DNA from: Planctomycetaceae bacterium | GTDB lineage: Bacteria > Planctomycetota > Planctomycetia > Pirellulales > Thermoguttaceae | Length of the DNA stretch: 11,440 nt | NCBI GenBank assembly: GCA_031278315.1 | Contig: JAITKS010000438.1 | Location: forward strand, 1-11,440 | Reading direction: 5' to 3' | In this document: positions 1-7,677 of the stretch, piece by piece | Position numbering within the stretch: position 1 is the first letter of the stretch | Layout of the letters: every line of letters starts with the position of its first letter | Translations under genes and position numbers: made by a program | The notes under the pieces: generated by a model | The model's input: the letters and a program-made list of their open reading frames with translations, nothing else | Database searches by the model: none | What the model was told of the DNA's origin: nothing

Positions 1-117
1 CGAATATTGCATCGTCACGGAGATATTATTACGTATGGAGAACAAGAATTAAAAAATGAAACAAACCGTGCCAATGAAGAAATGCGTACTAATCCGCAAA
101 AATTACGCTTGCTCTAG
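1..117 (+). CDS. 3' end of an unrecognised gene (C-terminal 38 residues)
   Basis: Frame 1 is open from the first base to a TAG at 115-117 and gives 38 hydrophilic residues beginning RILHRHGDIITYGEQ and ending NPQKLRLL. The start lies outside the window. The tail is charged and helical in character (KNETNRANEEMR), with no membrane segment and no motif I can assign to a family. It runs in the same direction as the secretin gene 277 bases downstream, so it could belong to the same secretion locus, but the gap is long and no link can be shown. Coding status rests only on the open frame and sensible composition; a chance open frame of 38 codons is possible. Confidence 0.6.
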   Translation, partial: RILHRHGDIITYGEQELKNETNRANEEMRTNPQKLRLL

Positions 118-186
118 TCCTTATTTCTCTAAATTAACAATAACTCAGTAAATACTAGGAAAAAATTTAAGATTTCCCTGCTGTCA

Positions 187-226
187 TTATCGGAATAATT
201 GGAATTATCGGAATAATCGGAATATT
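187..226. repeat. Short tandem repeat of a CGGAATAAT-like unit
   Basis: About four imperfect copies of a 9-bp unit (consensus CGGAATAAT) lie between the upstream gene fragment and the secretin gene. The 13-mer TTATCGGAATAAT occurs exactly twice, at 187-199 and 205-217, 18 bp apart. The site is about 170-200 bp upstream of the secretin start, so it could be an operator-like array or a simple microsatellite; the sequence alone does not decide. No convincing promoter was found in 118-393. TTGAGC at 305-310 with TTTAAT at 328-333 (17-bp spacer) is the best weak candidate. Confidence 0.6.
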
Positions 227-393
227 TTTACTTTTTTTTCAAATCTCTTTAATCGAAACAATTATTATATCCGATAAAATTTATTGAAAATGTTTGCCGC
301 TCTCTTGAGCCATACACTCTTTTCTATTTTAATCCCATCCCCTCCATTTACTTTTACACAACTAAACGTACAAGAAATAAAGGAAATTTTACA

Positions 394-3300
394 ATGAAAC
401 CTTTAAGAAATTTTACATTAATCACATCAGCTTTTGCCCTTTGCATATTTATATGCTCACAACTTTCAGCACAAAATAATCAACAATATCAGCAATATAA
501 TAGTAACAATATAGTAAACTCACAAAATAACTCTCGTTACCTTGACTCACAATATATCAACTCTACAAATCAAATCCCTCAACATAAAATAAACCCGTCA
601 ATTACTCCTACAGTATATCAACCCTCATTTTCCCAAAATACAATCAATAATGACATCGTTCAAGTTACACACATACAAAATTCTAGTTTGCCCGAAAAAC
701 CAAATCAAATTAATACCATAAAAACTCTGCCTTCACCGCCAATTCCACAAATTAATAATAGTAATAGTAATAGTAATAGTAATAGTAATAGTAATAGTAA
801 TAATATTTCCTACTCGCCCTTCCCTATTTCAAAACAAACTCATGTAACAACTCCTACACCACTTCAATCACAACTTCAATATTCAACTCCAGTTTTAAAA
901 CCAATAATAATTCCGGAGCCGTTACAGTCATCTTCGCCTACAAAAGATCAATATTCTAACAACAACAATAATAATAACACAATCGCGACTGTCGGATTCG
1001 TTATGCCTAATCCCGAAAGAACCTCGCCTATCGAACCTATTAATCAAATTAATCAAAATACAACTAATAATTCTCTCGTCATACCAACTCCAACTCCAAC
1101 CGACAAAATACTATCATCTGAAATTTCTGTAACAAATAATCCGCCGCCTGCCAATAGACTTGTTACTATTAATACTAATAACACTCCAAATAATGCTATT
1201 TCTAAATCTTATAAACTTCAACACTTGAGCGGAACGGGATTCGAAACTAAATTGATCAAAAAACTCGGTCAACGTTTTGTCCCTGTCCGTAATATCGAAA
1301 ACTTTCAAGATAATGCCCGATATAGATTACCCGTCAAAGACGGCTCAAATGTCGATCTGACTATCGAACGTACCAACGGAATTGTTACCGTTATCGGTTC
1401 AAATTCAACCGTTGACAGCTGTATAAAAATCGTTCAGCTGCTCGACTTGCCCGAATCTAAAGACGGAAGAGTTACAGAATTTATGGTTTTGCAAAATACC
1501 AATTCCGCGACATTACGTCAAGCAACAAGTTTTATAAATCAATCTAGTCAAAATTCAGTAAAACTAGTACAAAATCAACCTATTATTCCGCCTAATGTCA
1601 ATCCTGTTCCTCCTACACCGAATCCGAATTCTACTACGTCTATTACTAATCCTACACCCGAAACACGATTCAATCTCAATCCTAATCTCAATCCTAATAC
1701 ATCAAACAATCCCAATACACTCACTGAAAAAGAAACTACTATCAACAATAATACAGTACCCAATTCAGACGATATAAACAGCGGAAATGGGACGATATTA
1801 GGTCCCGTTCAAGTAAATATAATCGACGGACTCGATACATACGTAATCATAGGTCAACCTAATGATGTCGCAGTTGTACAAAGGATAATCGAGCAAATTG
1901 ATAAAATTAGTCTTGAATATGAACCTGAAATTGAACTCATATTAATCAAACAAGCTGACTCGCTGCGAGTTTGTACGATTGTCCAACAACTTTATCTTCA
2001 AATTTATGCTTCACGCCGCGGCAATGTTATCATGTTGCCTCTGATTAAACCTAATACGATTTTACTTGTCGGCAAGAAAGAAAATCTTATCACCGTTAAA
2101 GAATTAATTACTAAACTCGACCTGCCTGTTGATCCGAAATCACAATTCAAAATATTTCGTCTGAAAAATGCGCAAGCGGAAACTCTGTATGCACAAATAC
2201 AAACATTCTATGCAACACGAACAAGCAGCGGAGGTCTTGAACAACAAGTTAATATCATTGCCGACGCACGAACTAACGCACTTATCGTTCAAGCTAATCC
2301 TCGCGATCTTAAAGAAGTCGAAACTTTAGTCAATCAACTCGATGTCAAAGGCGGTGAAACGAAAAATATTGTTAAGATTTTTCAACTCAAAAATGCAGTC
2401 GCTAGTGAACTTGTAACAACATTGCAAAATACAATAACCGGAACAAATACAAATGTTGGAAATAACACAAACAATAGTGCGTTGTCACGTAACCCTGCGT
2501 GGATTATACATAATAAAAATGGCGAGATAGTACAATCTGCAAGTAATCTTTATGATATTCGTATCTCTGCTGATACTCGTGCCAATAAAATTATTGTGTC
2601 CGCACCTCCCGATACGATGGGACTTATCGAAATGCTCATTAACCAACTCGATCAGCTTCCGTCAGCCGAATCTGTAATTAAAATATTCACACTTGTCAAT
2701 GCTGACGCATACACATTGACAACTACACTGCAAAACTTATTTTCCAGCACATCAACTACCGGCGGATACGGAACTACAGGCTCAACTAACGCAAATATGA
2801 TGCCCACAAAACGACCGGGAATCGAACAAGATGAAAGTACGCTCGTGTCTGTTCGTTTCGTTGCTGATATTAGGACGAATAGTATTATTGCTAGCGGTTC
2901 AGCAGGCGATATGTTGACAGTCGAAACTATTCTAATGCGGCTCGATGAAGAAAATATGAATAACCGAAAAGTAATTACGCTCAAATTACTCAATACACCT
3001 GCTTCCGAAATTGCAACTATAATCCAACAGTATGTAAGCAACGAAAGACAACTTGAAGTTCAAAATATAACTTCATTTATGCCGCAAAGTCCTAAAGAAC
3101 AATATCTAAAAGAAGTATCTATTATTGCAGAACCGATCAGTAATACGCTTATCATAAGCTGCACGCCGCGATACTATGACCAAGTTATTAGTATAGTGAA
3201 AAAAATTGATGAGCGGCCGCGTCTTGTTGCAGTTCAGGGGTTGATTGCAGAGGTCAGTATGAATAACGGTAATGAACGCGGATTTGAAATCGGATTACAA

Positions 3301-4272
3301 GATTCAATTTTATTTGACAGAGCTACCGGAGGAACAACCGGTCCCGGGTTTCTGTTTGGTGATAGCGGAAACAATGCAATTTTACCTACAGCTGCTGTCA
3401 GTACCGGTACAGTAGCTTCGCAAGGCATATCACATTTAGGAGTCGGACGCAGCAGTAATAGCGGAATAGGCGGATTTACTTTTTCAGCGTCGAGTGAATC
3501 TGTCAGTATCCTCATGCGGGCACTTGAAGAAAAAGATAAATTACGCGTACTCAGCAGACCACAGTTAATAACTACACACAATATGAGAGCTAATGTTATT
3601 AACGGTCAAAGAGTACCATTTGTCGGTCAGTCAACAAGCAATAACACGGGCTATCCAACCTACTCGACCGAATGGCAAGAGGTTGGGACTACGCTCGATA
3701 TCACGCCGCGAATAACTGATGACGATCATATCGTAATGGCGATTCTTGTTGAACGATCAAGTCTGGGTACGGATACAGACGGTATTACTACTTCAATTTC
3801 GGCTAATGGAACACCGATCAAAACTCCAAAGATTAATCAAGTAAGAGCAGAAACTACAATCAGTGCGATAGATAATCAAACGATTATAATCGGCGGTCTT
3901 ATTACCGAACAAAAAGAATATACGAACAGAAGTATTCCTGTATTAAATAAAATTCCCGTGATTAAACACTTCTTTGAATATGAATCGCAAAAAACCAGCC
4001 GCTCTGAATTGCTAATTATCCTCACGCCGACAATTATCCGTAGTGATGCCGATATGGAAAAATTACGGCAACAAGAATACTCACGAATGCACTGGTGCCT
4101 AAACGATGTAATAAAATTGACTGGTAAATCAGACATGAGAACGCGAACCGATACATGGTCGCCAAGTGAAGTCCCGTATATAAAAGGGACGACGACAAAA
4201 TTACAAGAATCACAGTTACCGCCGGAAGAAAATGTCGAAAAGTTGATTCCTCTTAAATTTCAAGAAGAATAA
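394..4272 (+). CDS. Giant secretin (GspD/PilQ superfamily outer-membrane channel)
   Basis: Secretins form the gated outer-membrane ring of type II secretion and type IV pilus machines. Residues 1-26 are a Sec signal peptide ending in QLSA. Residues 27-270 are Asn/Gln/Ser/Pro/Thr-rich low complexity. A beta-alpha domain spans about 272-355, then six secretin N-type (KH-like) domains: about 362-506 (interrupted by a low-complexity insert at 392-465), 509-580, 584-651, 659-757, 761-855 and 857-942. Most end in the characteristic L-I/V-x-Q/K-L/I-D. The pore domain is about 943-1223, with LSRPQLITTHN (from about 1052), the VGTTLDITPRI hallmark (about 1098-1108), IIIGGLITEQ...SIPVLNKIPVIKHFF (about 1164-1194) and LLIILTPTI. 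AAAGGAA at 379-385 precedes the ATG by 8 bases. At 1292 aa it is roughly twice the usual GspD length. The family is certain; whether the machine is T2SS or pilus cannot be told, because no GspE/F/PilM-type gene is in view. Confidence 0.95.
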   Translation: MKPLRNFTLITSAFALCIFICSQLSAQNNQQYQQYNSNNIVNSQNNSRYLDSQYINSTNQIPQHKINPSITPTVYQPSFSQNTINNDIVQVTHIQNSSLPEKPNQINTIKTLPSPPIPQINNSNSNSNSNSNSNSNNISYSPFPISKQTHVTTPTPLQSQLQYSTPVLKPIIIPEPLQSSSPTKDQYSNNNNNNNTIATVGFVMPNPERTSPIEPINQINQNTTNNSLVIPTPTPTDKILSSEISVTNNPPPANRLVTINTNNTPNNAISKSYKLQHLSGTGFETKLIKKLGQRFVPVRNIENFQDNARYRLPVKDGSNVDLTIERTNGIVTVIGSNSTVDSCIKIVQLLDLPESKDGRVTEFMVLQNTNSATLRQATSFINQSSQNSVKLVQNQPIIPPNVNPVPPTPNPNSTTSITNPTPETRFNLNPNLNPNTSNNPNTLTEKETTINNNTVPNSDDINSGNGTILGPVQVNIIDGLDTYVIIGQPNDVAVVQRIIEQIDKISLEYEPEIELILIKQADSLRVCTIVQQLYLQIYASRRGNVIMLPLIKPNTILLVGKKENLITVKELITKLDLPVDPKSQFKIFRLKNAQAETLYAQIQTFYATRTSSGGLEQQVNIIADARTNALIVQANPRDLKEVETLVNQLDVKGGETKNIVKIFQLKNAVASELVTTLQNTITGTNTNVGNNTNNSALSRNPAWIIHNKNGEIVQSASNLYDIRISADTRANKIIVSAPPDTMGLIEMLINQLDQLPSAESVIKIFTLVNADAYTLTTTLQNLFSSTSTTGGYGTTGSTNANMMPTKRPGIEQDESTLVSVRFVADIRTNSIIASGSAGDMLTVETILMRLDEENMNNRKVITLKLLNTPASEIATIIQQYVSNERQLEVQNITSFMPQSPKEQYLKEVSIIAEPISNTLIISCTPRYYDQVISIVKKIDERPRLVAVQGLIAEVSMNNGNERGFEIGLQDSILFDRATGGTTGPGFLFGDSGNNAILPTAAVSTGTVASQGISHLGVGRSSNSGIGGFTFSASSESVSILMRALEEKDKLRVLSRPQLITTHNMRANVINGQRVPFVGQSTSNNTGYPTYSTEWQEVGTTLDITPRITDDDHIVMAILVERSSLGTDTDGITTSISANGTPIKTPKINQVRAETTISAIDNQTIIIGGLITEQKEYTNRSIPVLNKIPVIKHFFEYESQKTSRSELLIILTPTIIRSDADMEKLRQQEYSRMHWCLNDVIKLTGKSDMRTRTDTWSPSEVPYIKGTTTKLQESQLPPEENVEKLIPLKFQEE
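757..798 (+). repeat. In-frame hexanucleotide microsatellite (AATAGT)7
   Basis: Seven perfect AATAGT units inside the secretin gene encode seven Asn-Ser dipeptides within its N-terminal low-complexity region. Because the unit is six bases, gain or loss of units keeps the frame and only changes linker length. A shorter AAC/AAT run follows at about 958-977, encoding a block of six asparagines, and a 12-bp repeat (CTCAATCCTAAT, twice) lies near 1672-1695 in the second low-complexity segment. Confidence 0.9.
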
Positions 4273-4353
4273 ATTTGAACCAATAATTTTTGTAACAATA
4301 ATTATTTAATAACTCACAATTAAATATTTTACTCAACGAGAGGAGAAAATAAT

Positions 4354-5106
4354 ATGATTTCAAAATCAATATTCCGTTTTATTAGTATTTTTTGCATTTA
4401 TTGCATTGTTGGTGCGATTGGCTGCCGCGGAGCAGGTCTGAAAAAGCCCGACTTGACTGCATTGCTGCCGCCAGGACCTGTCGATAAAGCACTGACCGCT
4501 TGGACGCCTGCTATACAAACCGGCGAACAACCGCAACGAGGTTTCGGAGGACGTGTTTACTTCTACGATTACGAAGCCAAAAGACCAATTAAAGTTGACG
4601 GCACGATCGCAGTTTACGCCTTCGACGAAACAAATAGAACTCCTGATAATAACGAACCTACACGAATTTATACATTTGCAAAAGAAGATGTAAAACGGAA
4701 TTACTCAAAATCAAAGTTAGGTCATTCGTATAATTTGTGGATTCCATGGGATACTGAAGGACCTGAAGGTGAAGCTAAAAAAATCTCGTTTATTGTTAGA
4801 TATATTCCAGATAAAGGCAGCTCGGTCGTAAGTCAGCAAACGACAACGTATTTGTCGGGTAAGACGAAAATGCCAAATGAAATGATCGCAAAAAATGAGC
4901 AGAATAATAATTCAAACATACAACAAACTGCTGCCGTTATCTCTACAGAAAAATTCAATGATTCAATGAGACAGACACAATCAGAAAATACAACTATCGA
5001 ACCAAAAAAATTAAACATAGATTCTAATAATTATACGGAGAACATTATCGAAACGAATAATAATCGTCCGAAAAAGATGCAAACGACAACCATCGAGTTA
5101 AAATAA
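4354..5106 (+). CDS. Lipoprotein downstream of the secretin (possible partner)
   Basis: The 250-aa product begins with a lipoprotein signal: MISKSIFRF, a hydrophobic stretch, then GAIGC with the acylated cysteine at residue 24. The lipobox is slightly atypical (Ala-Ile-Gly-Cys). Residues of about 63-172 form a compact folded-looking region (FGGRVYFYDYEAKRPIKVDG, then HSYNLWIPWDTEGPEGEAKK), which I read as beta-rich, possibly a planctomycete-type conserved domain of unknown function. From about residue 178 the chain is Asn/Gln/Thr-rich low complexity, like the secretin linkers. A strong GAGAGGAG site at 4338-4345 precedes the ATG by 8 bases. It lies 81 bp after the secretin with no terminator hairpin between, so co-transcription is likely. 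A pilotin or accessory role for the secretin is a guess from position and lipidation; it does not resemble known pilotins by eye. Confidence 0.88.
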   Translation: MISKSIFRFISIFCIYCIVGAIGCRGAGLKKPDLTALLPPGPVDKALTAWTPAIQTGEQPQRGFGGRVYFYDYEAKRPIKVDGTIAVYAFDETNRTPDNNEPTRIYTFAKEDVKRNYSKSKLGHSYNLWIPWDTEGPEGEAKKISFIVRYIPDKGSSVVSQQTTTYLSGKTKMPNEMIAKNEQNNNSNIQQTAAVISTEKFNDSMRQTQSENTTIEPKKLNIDSNNYTENIIETNNNRPKKMQTTTIELK

Positions 5107-5204
5107 AATCACAACTCATCATCAAATAGAGATACTAAAAACCAGAATTTTACTCAACACAAAAATACAAAGAAAAAACCGAAAATATACCTTATTCTTT
5201 CCTT

Positions 5205-5214
5205 CCCCCCCCCC
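5205..5214. repeat. Homopolymeric tract of ten C
   Basis: Ten consecutive C residues in a pyrimidine-rich context, about 100 bp after the lipoprotein stop codon. It lies outside any supported gene. Tracts of this length are prone to slippage in replication and sequencing, so the exact count may vary. Confidence 0.9.
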
Positions 5215-5642
5215 TTCCCTTCACTGTTTGATTTTTTTCAGTCGATTGTTGACTATAATATTTGATTGATTCATTTATTGTATTATTCATCGATATTATG
5301 TTTAGTGTGATGTTCTTTTGTATATCACAAATTTTCTCATTTGAATTATTAGAGAAGTCCGAATATTTGAAACTCAATTGATTTTATTGCTGGTGAAATT
5401 TTTGTTTTATATTGAATGGTCTCTTGCGTGATTTATATGATGGAATAGAATTATCGATTCTTTTATGTTGTTTGTTGTAGGGATATATTTTTTGACAGCT
5501 ATAAAAATTGTAATTTATCAAATATCAGAAGAATTTCCGGTGATTATATTATAATTGTGCCGAGTAAAAATTTTTCCGTCTTGTTATGGAGTATCTTGTT
5601 GGTAGAAAACAGCGCAAAAAATAAAATGGGACAAGGACAATA

Positions 5643-5678
5643 AAATTTACATGAAAGAAAAAATTTACATGAAAGAAA
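5643..5678. repeat. Exact 18-bp tandem duplication
   Basis: AAATTTACATGAAAGAAA occurs twice in direct succession (5643-5660 and 5661-5678). The copies are identical, suggesting a recent duplication. It lies about 320 bp upstream of the MATE gene and has no obvious role. Confidence 0.92.
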
Positions 5679-5734
5679 AAAATAAACGTCAAAACTATTA
5701 CGGCGGTTGTAGGACTATAAACTCCTCTTATTAA

Positions 5735-5793
5735 AAATATTTCACTGATAATTACTAAAAATTTAAATATTTCACATTTCACGCTAAAAATTT
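5735..5793. repeat. Imperfect tandem repeat of about 30 bp
   Basis: Two adjacent copies (5735-5764, 5765-5793) both begin AAATATTTCAC and end CTAAAAATTT, with different 8-9 bp centres. The identical arms recur 29-30 bp apart, close to three helical turns, as in some operator arrays. An ATTTCAC heptamer occurs three times. The repeat is about 210-265 bp upstream of the MATE start. Confidence 0.7.
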
Positions 5794-5963
5794 CGTTTTC
5801 CTTTTTTGTTATTATTTTAAGTTATTTGCACTTAAAATTTAGGTTAAAGTTATCTGGTTTTCTATTTTGGAAGCTGTTTTTTAACTATTGATTTTTAATA
5901 CTTTAATTTTTCGGGGGTTATTTTTATCTGGTTTACGGATATTTGTCATCCGAGATTATTAGT

Positions 5964-6017
5964 ATGAGCAGTATATTTTTGGGGGACGGATTCTAATGCG
6001 TGTTTGATATAAATATG
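5964..6017 (+). promoter_or_regulatory. MATE translation start region with overlapping mini-ORFs
   Basis: Two tiny frames precede the transporter. ATG at 5964 encodes ten codons and stops at 5994-5996 in a TAATG overlap with ATG 5996, which encodes only M-R-V before TGA at 6005-6007. The purine-rich GGGGGACGGA at 5981-5990 is ideally placed (9 bases from its first GGGGGA) for ATG 5996, acceptably for GTG 6000, and too far for ATG 6015. The transporter may therefore start at GTG 6000, or at ATG 6015 by reinitiation after the mini-ORF. This is a reading of spacing only. Confidence 0.35.
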
Positions 6018-7451
6018 AAAACACGTCAATTGGGCGAGCGGTCTATTGCTGCGCTTCTTGTTGAATTTTCGATTCCAGCGATTGCGGCGACGCTTGTAAC
6101 TGCTTCGCATGGAATAATCAACCGTATATTTGTTGGTCAGACGCTTGGTAAAGAAGGAATTGTTGCTGTTACAATTACACTTCCGATTTTTACATTAATG
6201 CTTGCATTCGGCATGACGATTGGTATTGGTTCGAATACGCTTTTATCGATTCGGCTAGGTGAAAAAAATAATGATGAAGCGGAGCGGATTATTGGTCAAT
6301 CGATTGTGCTTTTTCTTTTGATAAGTATCTGTTTTATGATCTTTGGTTTACTTGCGTGTGAGCCTTTATTACGATTATTTAGTGTAACGGATGATGTAAT
6401 GCCTTATGCGAAAGAGTATCTTTCGGTGATGGTATGCGGAATGTTTTTTCATGAGATGTCTTTTGGTGTGAATGGTTTTTTGCGGGGTGAGGGCAAGCCG
6501 CGAATGGCGATGGTAACGATTTTAATTGCAGCATTATTGAATATCTTTTTTGACTGGCTTTTTTTGGTTCAATTTCGTACAAACATTTGGGGAGCTGCGT
6601 ATGCGACGATTTTAGCGCAATTTTTTTCTACTTGTTGGGTAGTGTTTCATTATGTGTCGGGCAATACGGTTTTAAAATTGCGGAAAGAGTATTTTCGTGT
6701 CGATTTTAAGTTAGCGAGGGATGTGTTTATGCTCGGATTACCGCCGTTTATTATGCAAGCGGTAGCGTGTATTTTGCAGGCTTTGCAGATGAATCAACTT
6801 ATGTTTTATGGAAATAGATTCGGAGAATTACGGGGAATTGAAGACGGCGGAAATATCGCTGTAGGCGCGTTTGGGATTGTGTTTATTGTATCGATGTGTG
6901 TGTATTTGACGGTTATCGGGTTGAATCAGGGAGTGCAGCCGATTGTTGGATATAACATTGGGGCAGGCAAGTTTGATAGAGTAGCAAAAACGTTGAAATT
7001 AGCAATTTGGAGTGTAATTGCGTTTACGATTATTTGTATGTTTGTATTTTTTGTTTGTCCTCATATTATTCTTGCGCCGTTTGTAGCTCAAACGAGTATT
7101 GCGAATGTGGAGATGTTGAATATGTCTATACATGCGGTCAGAATTTTTGTCAGTATGTTACCTTTAGCGGGAGTTGTGCTTGTAATGACCGGATATTTTC
7201 AATCGAATGGGCAGCCGAAAATAGCGATTATATTAACTTTGATTCGTCAAGTTGTATTATTTCTGCCGTTGATTATTGTTTTACCGTTATTTCTAGAAAG
7301 AGTATTAAACTCCGACGGATTAGATGGAATCTGGTACACAATTCCGATATGTGATATTGGTTCGTTTATTTTTACTATTTATTTATTGCGAAGAGAGCTT
7401 AAACGTTTAAAAACGTTGAATATTTCAAATGGACATCGGTTAAAAATTTAA
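6000..7451 (+). CDS. MATE family efflux transporter (MepA-like)
   Basis: MATE proteins are inner-membrane antiporters that export cationic drugs and dyes using H+ or Na+ gradients. The 483-aa protein has the family length and twelve hydrophobic segments in two halves of six, starting at about residues 16, 50, 99, 136, 167, 196, 245, 285, 330, 378, 407 and 440. Recognisable signatures are LVEFSIPAIAATLV and NRIFVGQTLGKEG in the first helix and loop, SIRLGEKNNDEAERIIG after TM2, FLRGEGKPRMAMV before TM5, and GLNQGVQPIVGYNIGAGKFD in the second half, which resembles the MepA/DinF branch most. The start is GTG 6000 or ATG 6015 (478 aa); the protein evidence does not decide. The coding strand is G/T-rich, unlike the A/C-rich secretin gene upstream. 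It stands alone, with the next gene convergent. Substrate is unknown. Confidence 0.93.
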   Translation: MFDINMKTRQLGERSIAALLVEFSIPAIAATLVTASHGIINRIFVGQTLGKEGIVAVTITLPIFTLMLAFGMTIGIGSNTLLSIRLGEKNNDEAERIIGQSIVLFLLISICFMIFGLLACEPLLRLFSVTDDVMPYAKEYLSVMVCGMFFHEMSFGVNGFLRGEGKPRMAMVTILIAALLNIFFDWLFLVQFRTNIWGAAYATILAQFFSTCWVVFHYVSGNTVLKLRKEYFRVDFKLARDVFMLGLPPFIMQAVACILQALQMNQLMFYGNRFGELRGIEDGGNIAVGAFGIVFIVSMCVYLTVIGLNQGVQPIVGYNIGAGKFDRVAKTLKLAIWSVIAFTIICMFVFFVCPHIILAPFVAQTSIANVEMLNMSIHAVRIFVSMLPLAGVVLVMTGYFQSNGQPKIAIILTLIRQVVLFLPLIIVLPLFLERVLNSDGLDGIWYTIPICDIGSFIFTIYLLRRELKRLKTLNISNGHRLKI

Positions 7452-7536
7452 TTTTAGAGTTGTATTTTGAATAGTAACTGTTCTCATCAATTTTTATTGT
7501 CTTGAATGTTCGTAATATATCAGCGGAATATTTTTT

Positions 7537-7571
7537 TGACAGGATAAACAGGATTACAGGATTTACAGGAT
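7537..7571 (+). repeat. Interspersed ACAGGAT module, copy 1
   Basis: After a run of T, four head-to-tail units of an 8-9 bp repeat (TGACAGGAT, AAACAGGAT, TACAGGAT, TTACAGGAT). Nearly the same module occurs at 11031-11064 and, inverted, at 11170-11204. It lies in the convergent gap between the MATE and phosphoesterase genes. The periodicity is far below CRISPR unit size and there are no spacers. Confidence 0.9.
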
Positions 7572-7574
7572 AGC

Positions 7575-7660
7575 AGTTAGTGATTAATGATTCGAGCTTA
7601 GAACCCGTGATAATTTCCGCATGCGAACTAACCACTAACCACTAACCACTGACCGTTAAC
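7575..7660 (+). repeat. Interspersed hairpin-type element, copy A
   Basis: The element starts with AGTTAGTGATT, passes through a core TCCGCATGCGAACTAA and ends in CCACTAA heptads (TAACCACTAACCACTAACCACTGACC). The left end (GTTAGTG) is complementary to the heptads at the right end, so it can fold back on itself. The 39 bases at 7616-7654 are identical, in inverted orientation, to 10875-10913. A shorter relative lies at about 11111-11165. It sits just past the phosphoesterase stop codon, so its fold could also help end transcription there. Confidence 0.88.
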
Positions 7661-7677
7661 TACTTATATTGTCATTT

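Larger units (their letters stand above)
5107..5999. other. 893-bp AT-rich intergenic stretch without a supported gene
   Basis: No frame on either strand gives a convincing protein. The open frames present (5192-5377 and 5549-5782, minus strand) have no ribosome-binding site in a good place and are low-complexity translations of T/A-rich DNA. The stretch holds a run of ten C at 5205-5214, an exact 18-bp tandem duplication at 5643-5678, an imperfect 30-bp tandem repeat at 5735-5793, and an isolated TTGACA at 5492-5497 with only a weak -10 candidate. I saw no clear rho-independent terminator after 5106. Composition changes here: the plus strand is C-rich to the left and G/T-rich to the right. 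Confidence 0.7.

Noticed and set aside
2652..3581. Long minus-strand open frames of 129 and 115 codons
   Set aside because: They lie wholly inside the secretin gene in antisense, whose domains are unambiguous; they are shadows.
5192..5377. Minus-strand open frame of 61 codons
   Set aside because: It ends by reading through the poly-C tract as poly-Gly (GRGGGRKE), has no recognisable protein character and no SD.
5492..5519. TTGACA with TTTATC 16 bp later as a sigma-70 type promoter
   Set aside because: The -10 match is poor and it lies about 480 bp upstream of the only plausible target gene.
5549..5782. Minus-strand open frame of 77 codons rich in Phe, Ile and Val
   Set aside because: It is the translation of A-rich tandem repeats; it has no good ribosome-binding site and reads as repeated FFFHVNF, with no signal or domain.
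5221..5999. Possible chromosomal replication origin at the composition flip
   Set aside because: No cluster of TTATNCACA-type DnaA boxes and no dnaA/dnaN/rpmH neighbour; the skew does not hold to the end of the window.
7007..7354. Plus-strand 115-codon frame inside the MATE gene
   Set aside because: It overlaps the transporter in another frame and is a Cys/Tyr-rich shadow without family features.
7537..7660. Possible CRISPR array (regular short repeats)
   Set aside because: The units are 7-9 bp, directly adjacent and without unique spacers of 25-40 bp; no cas gene is in view.
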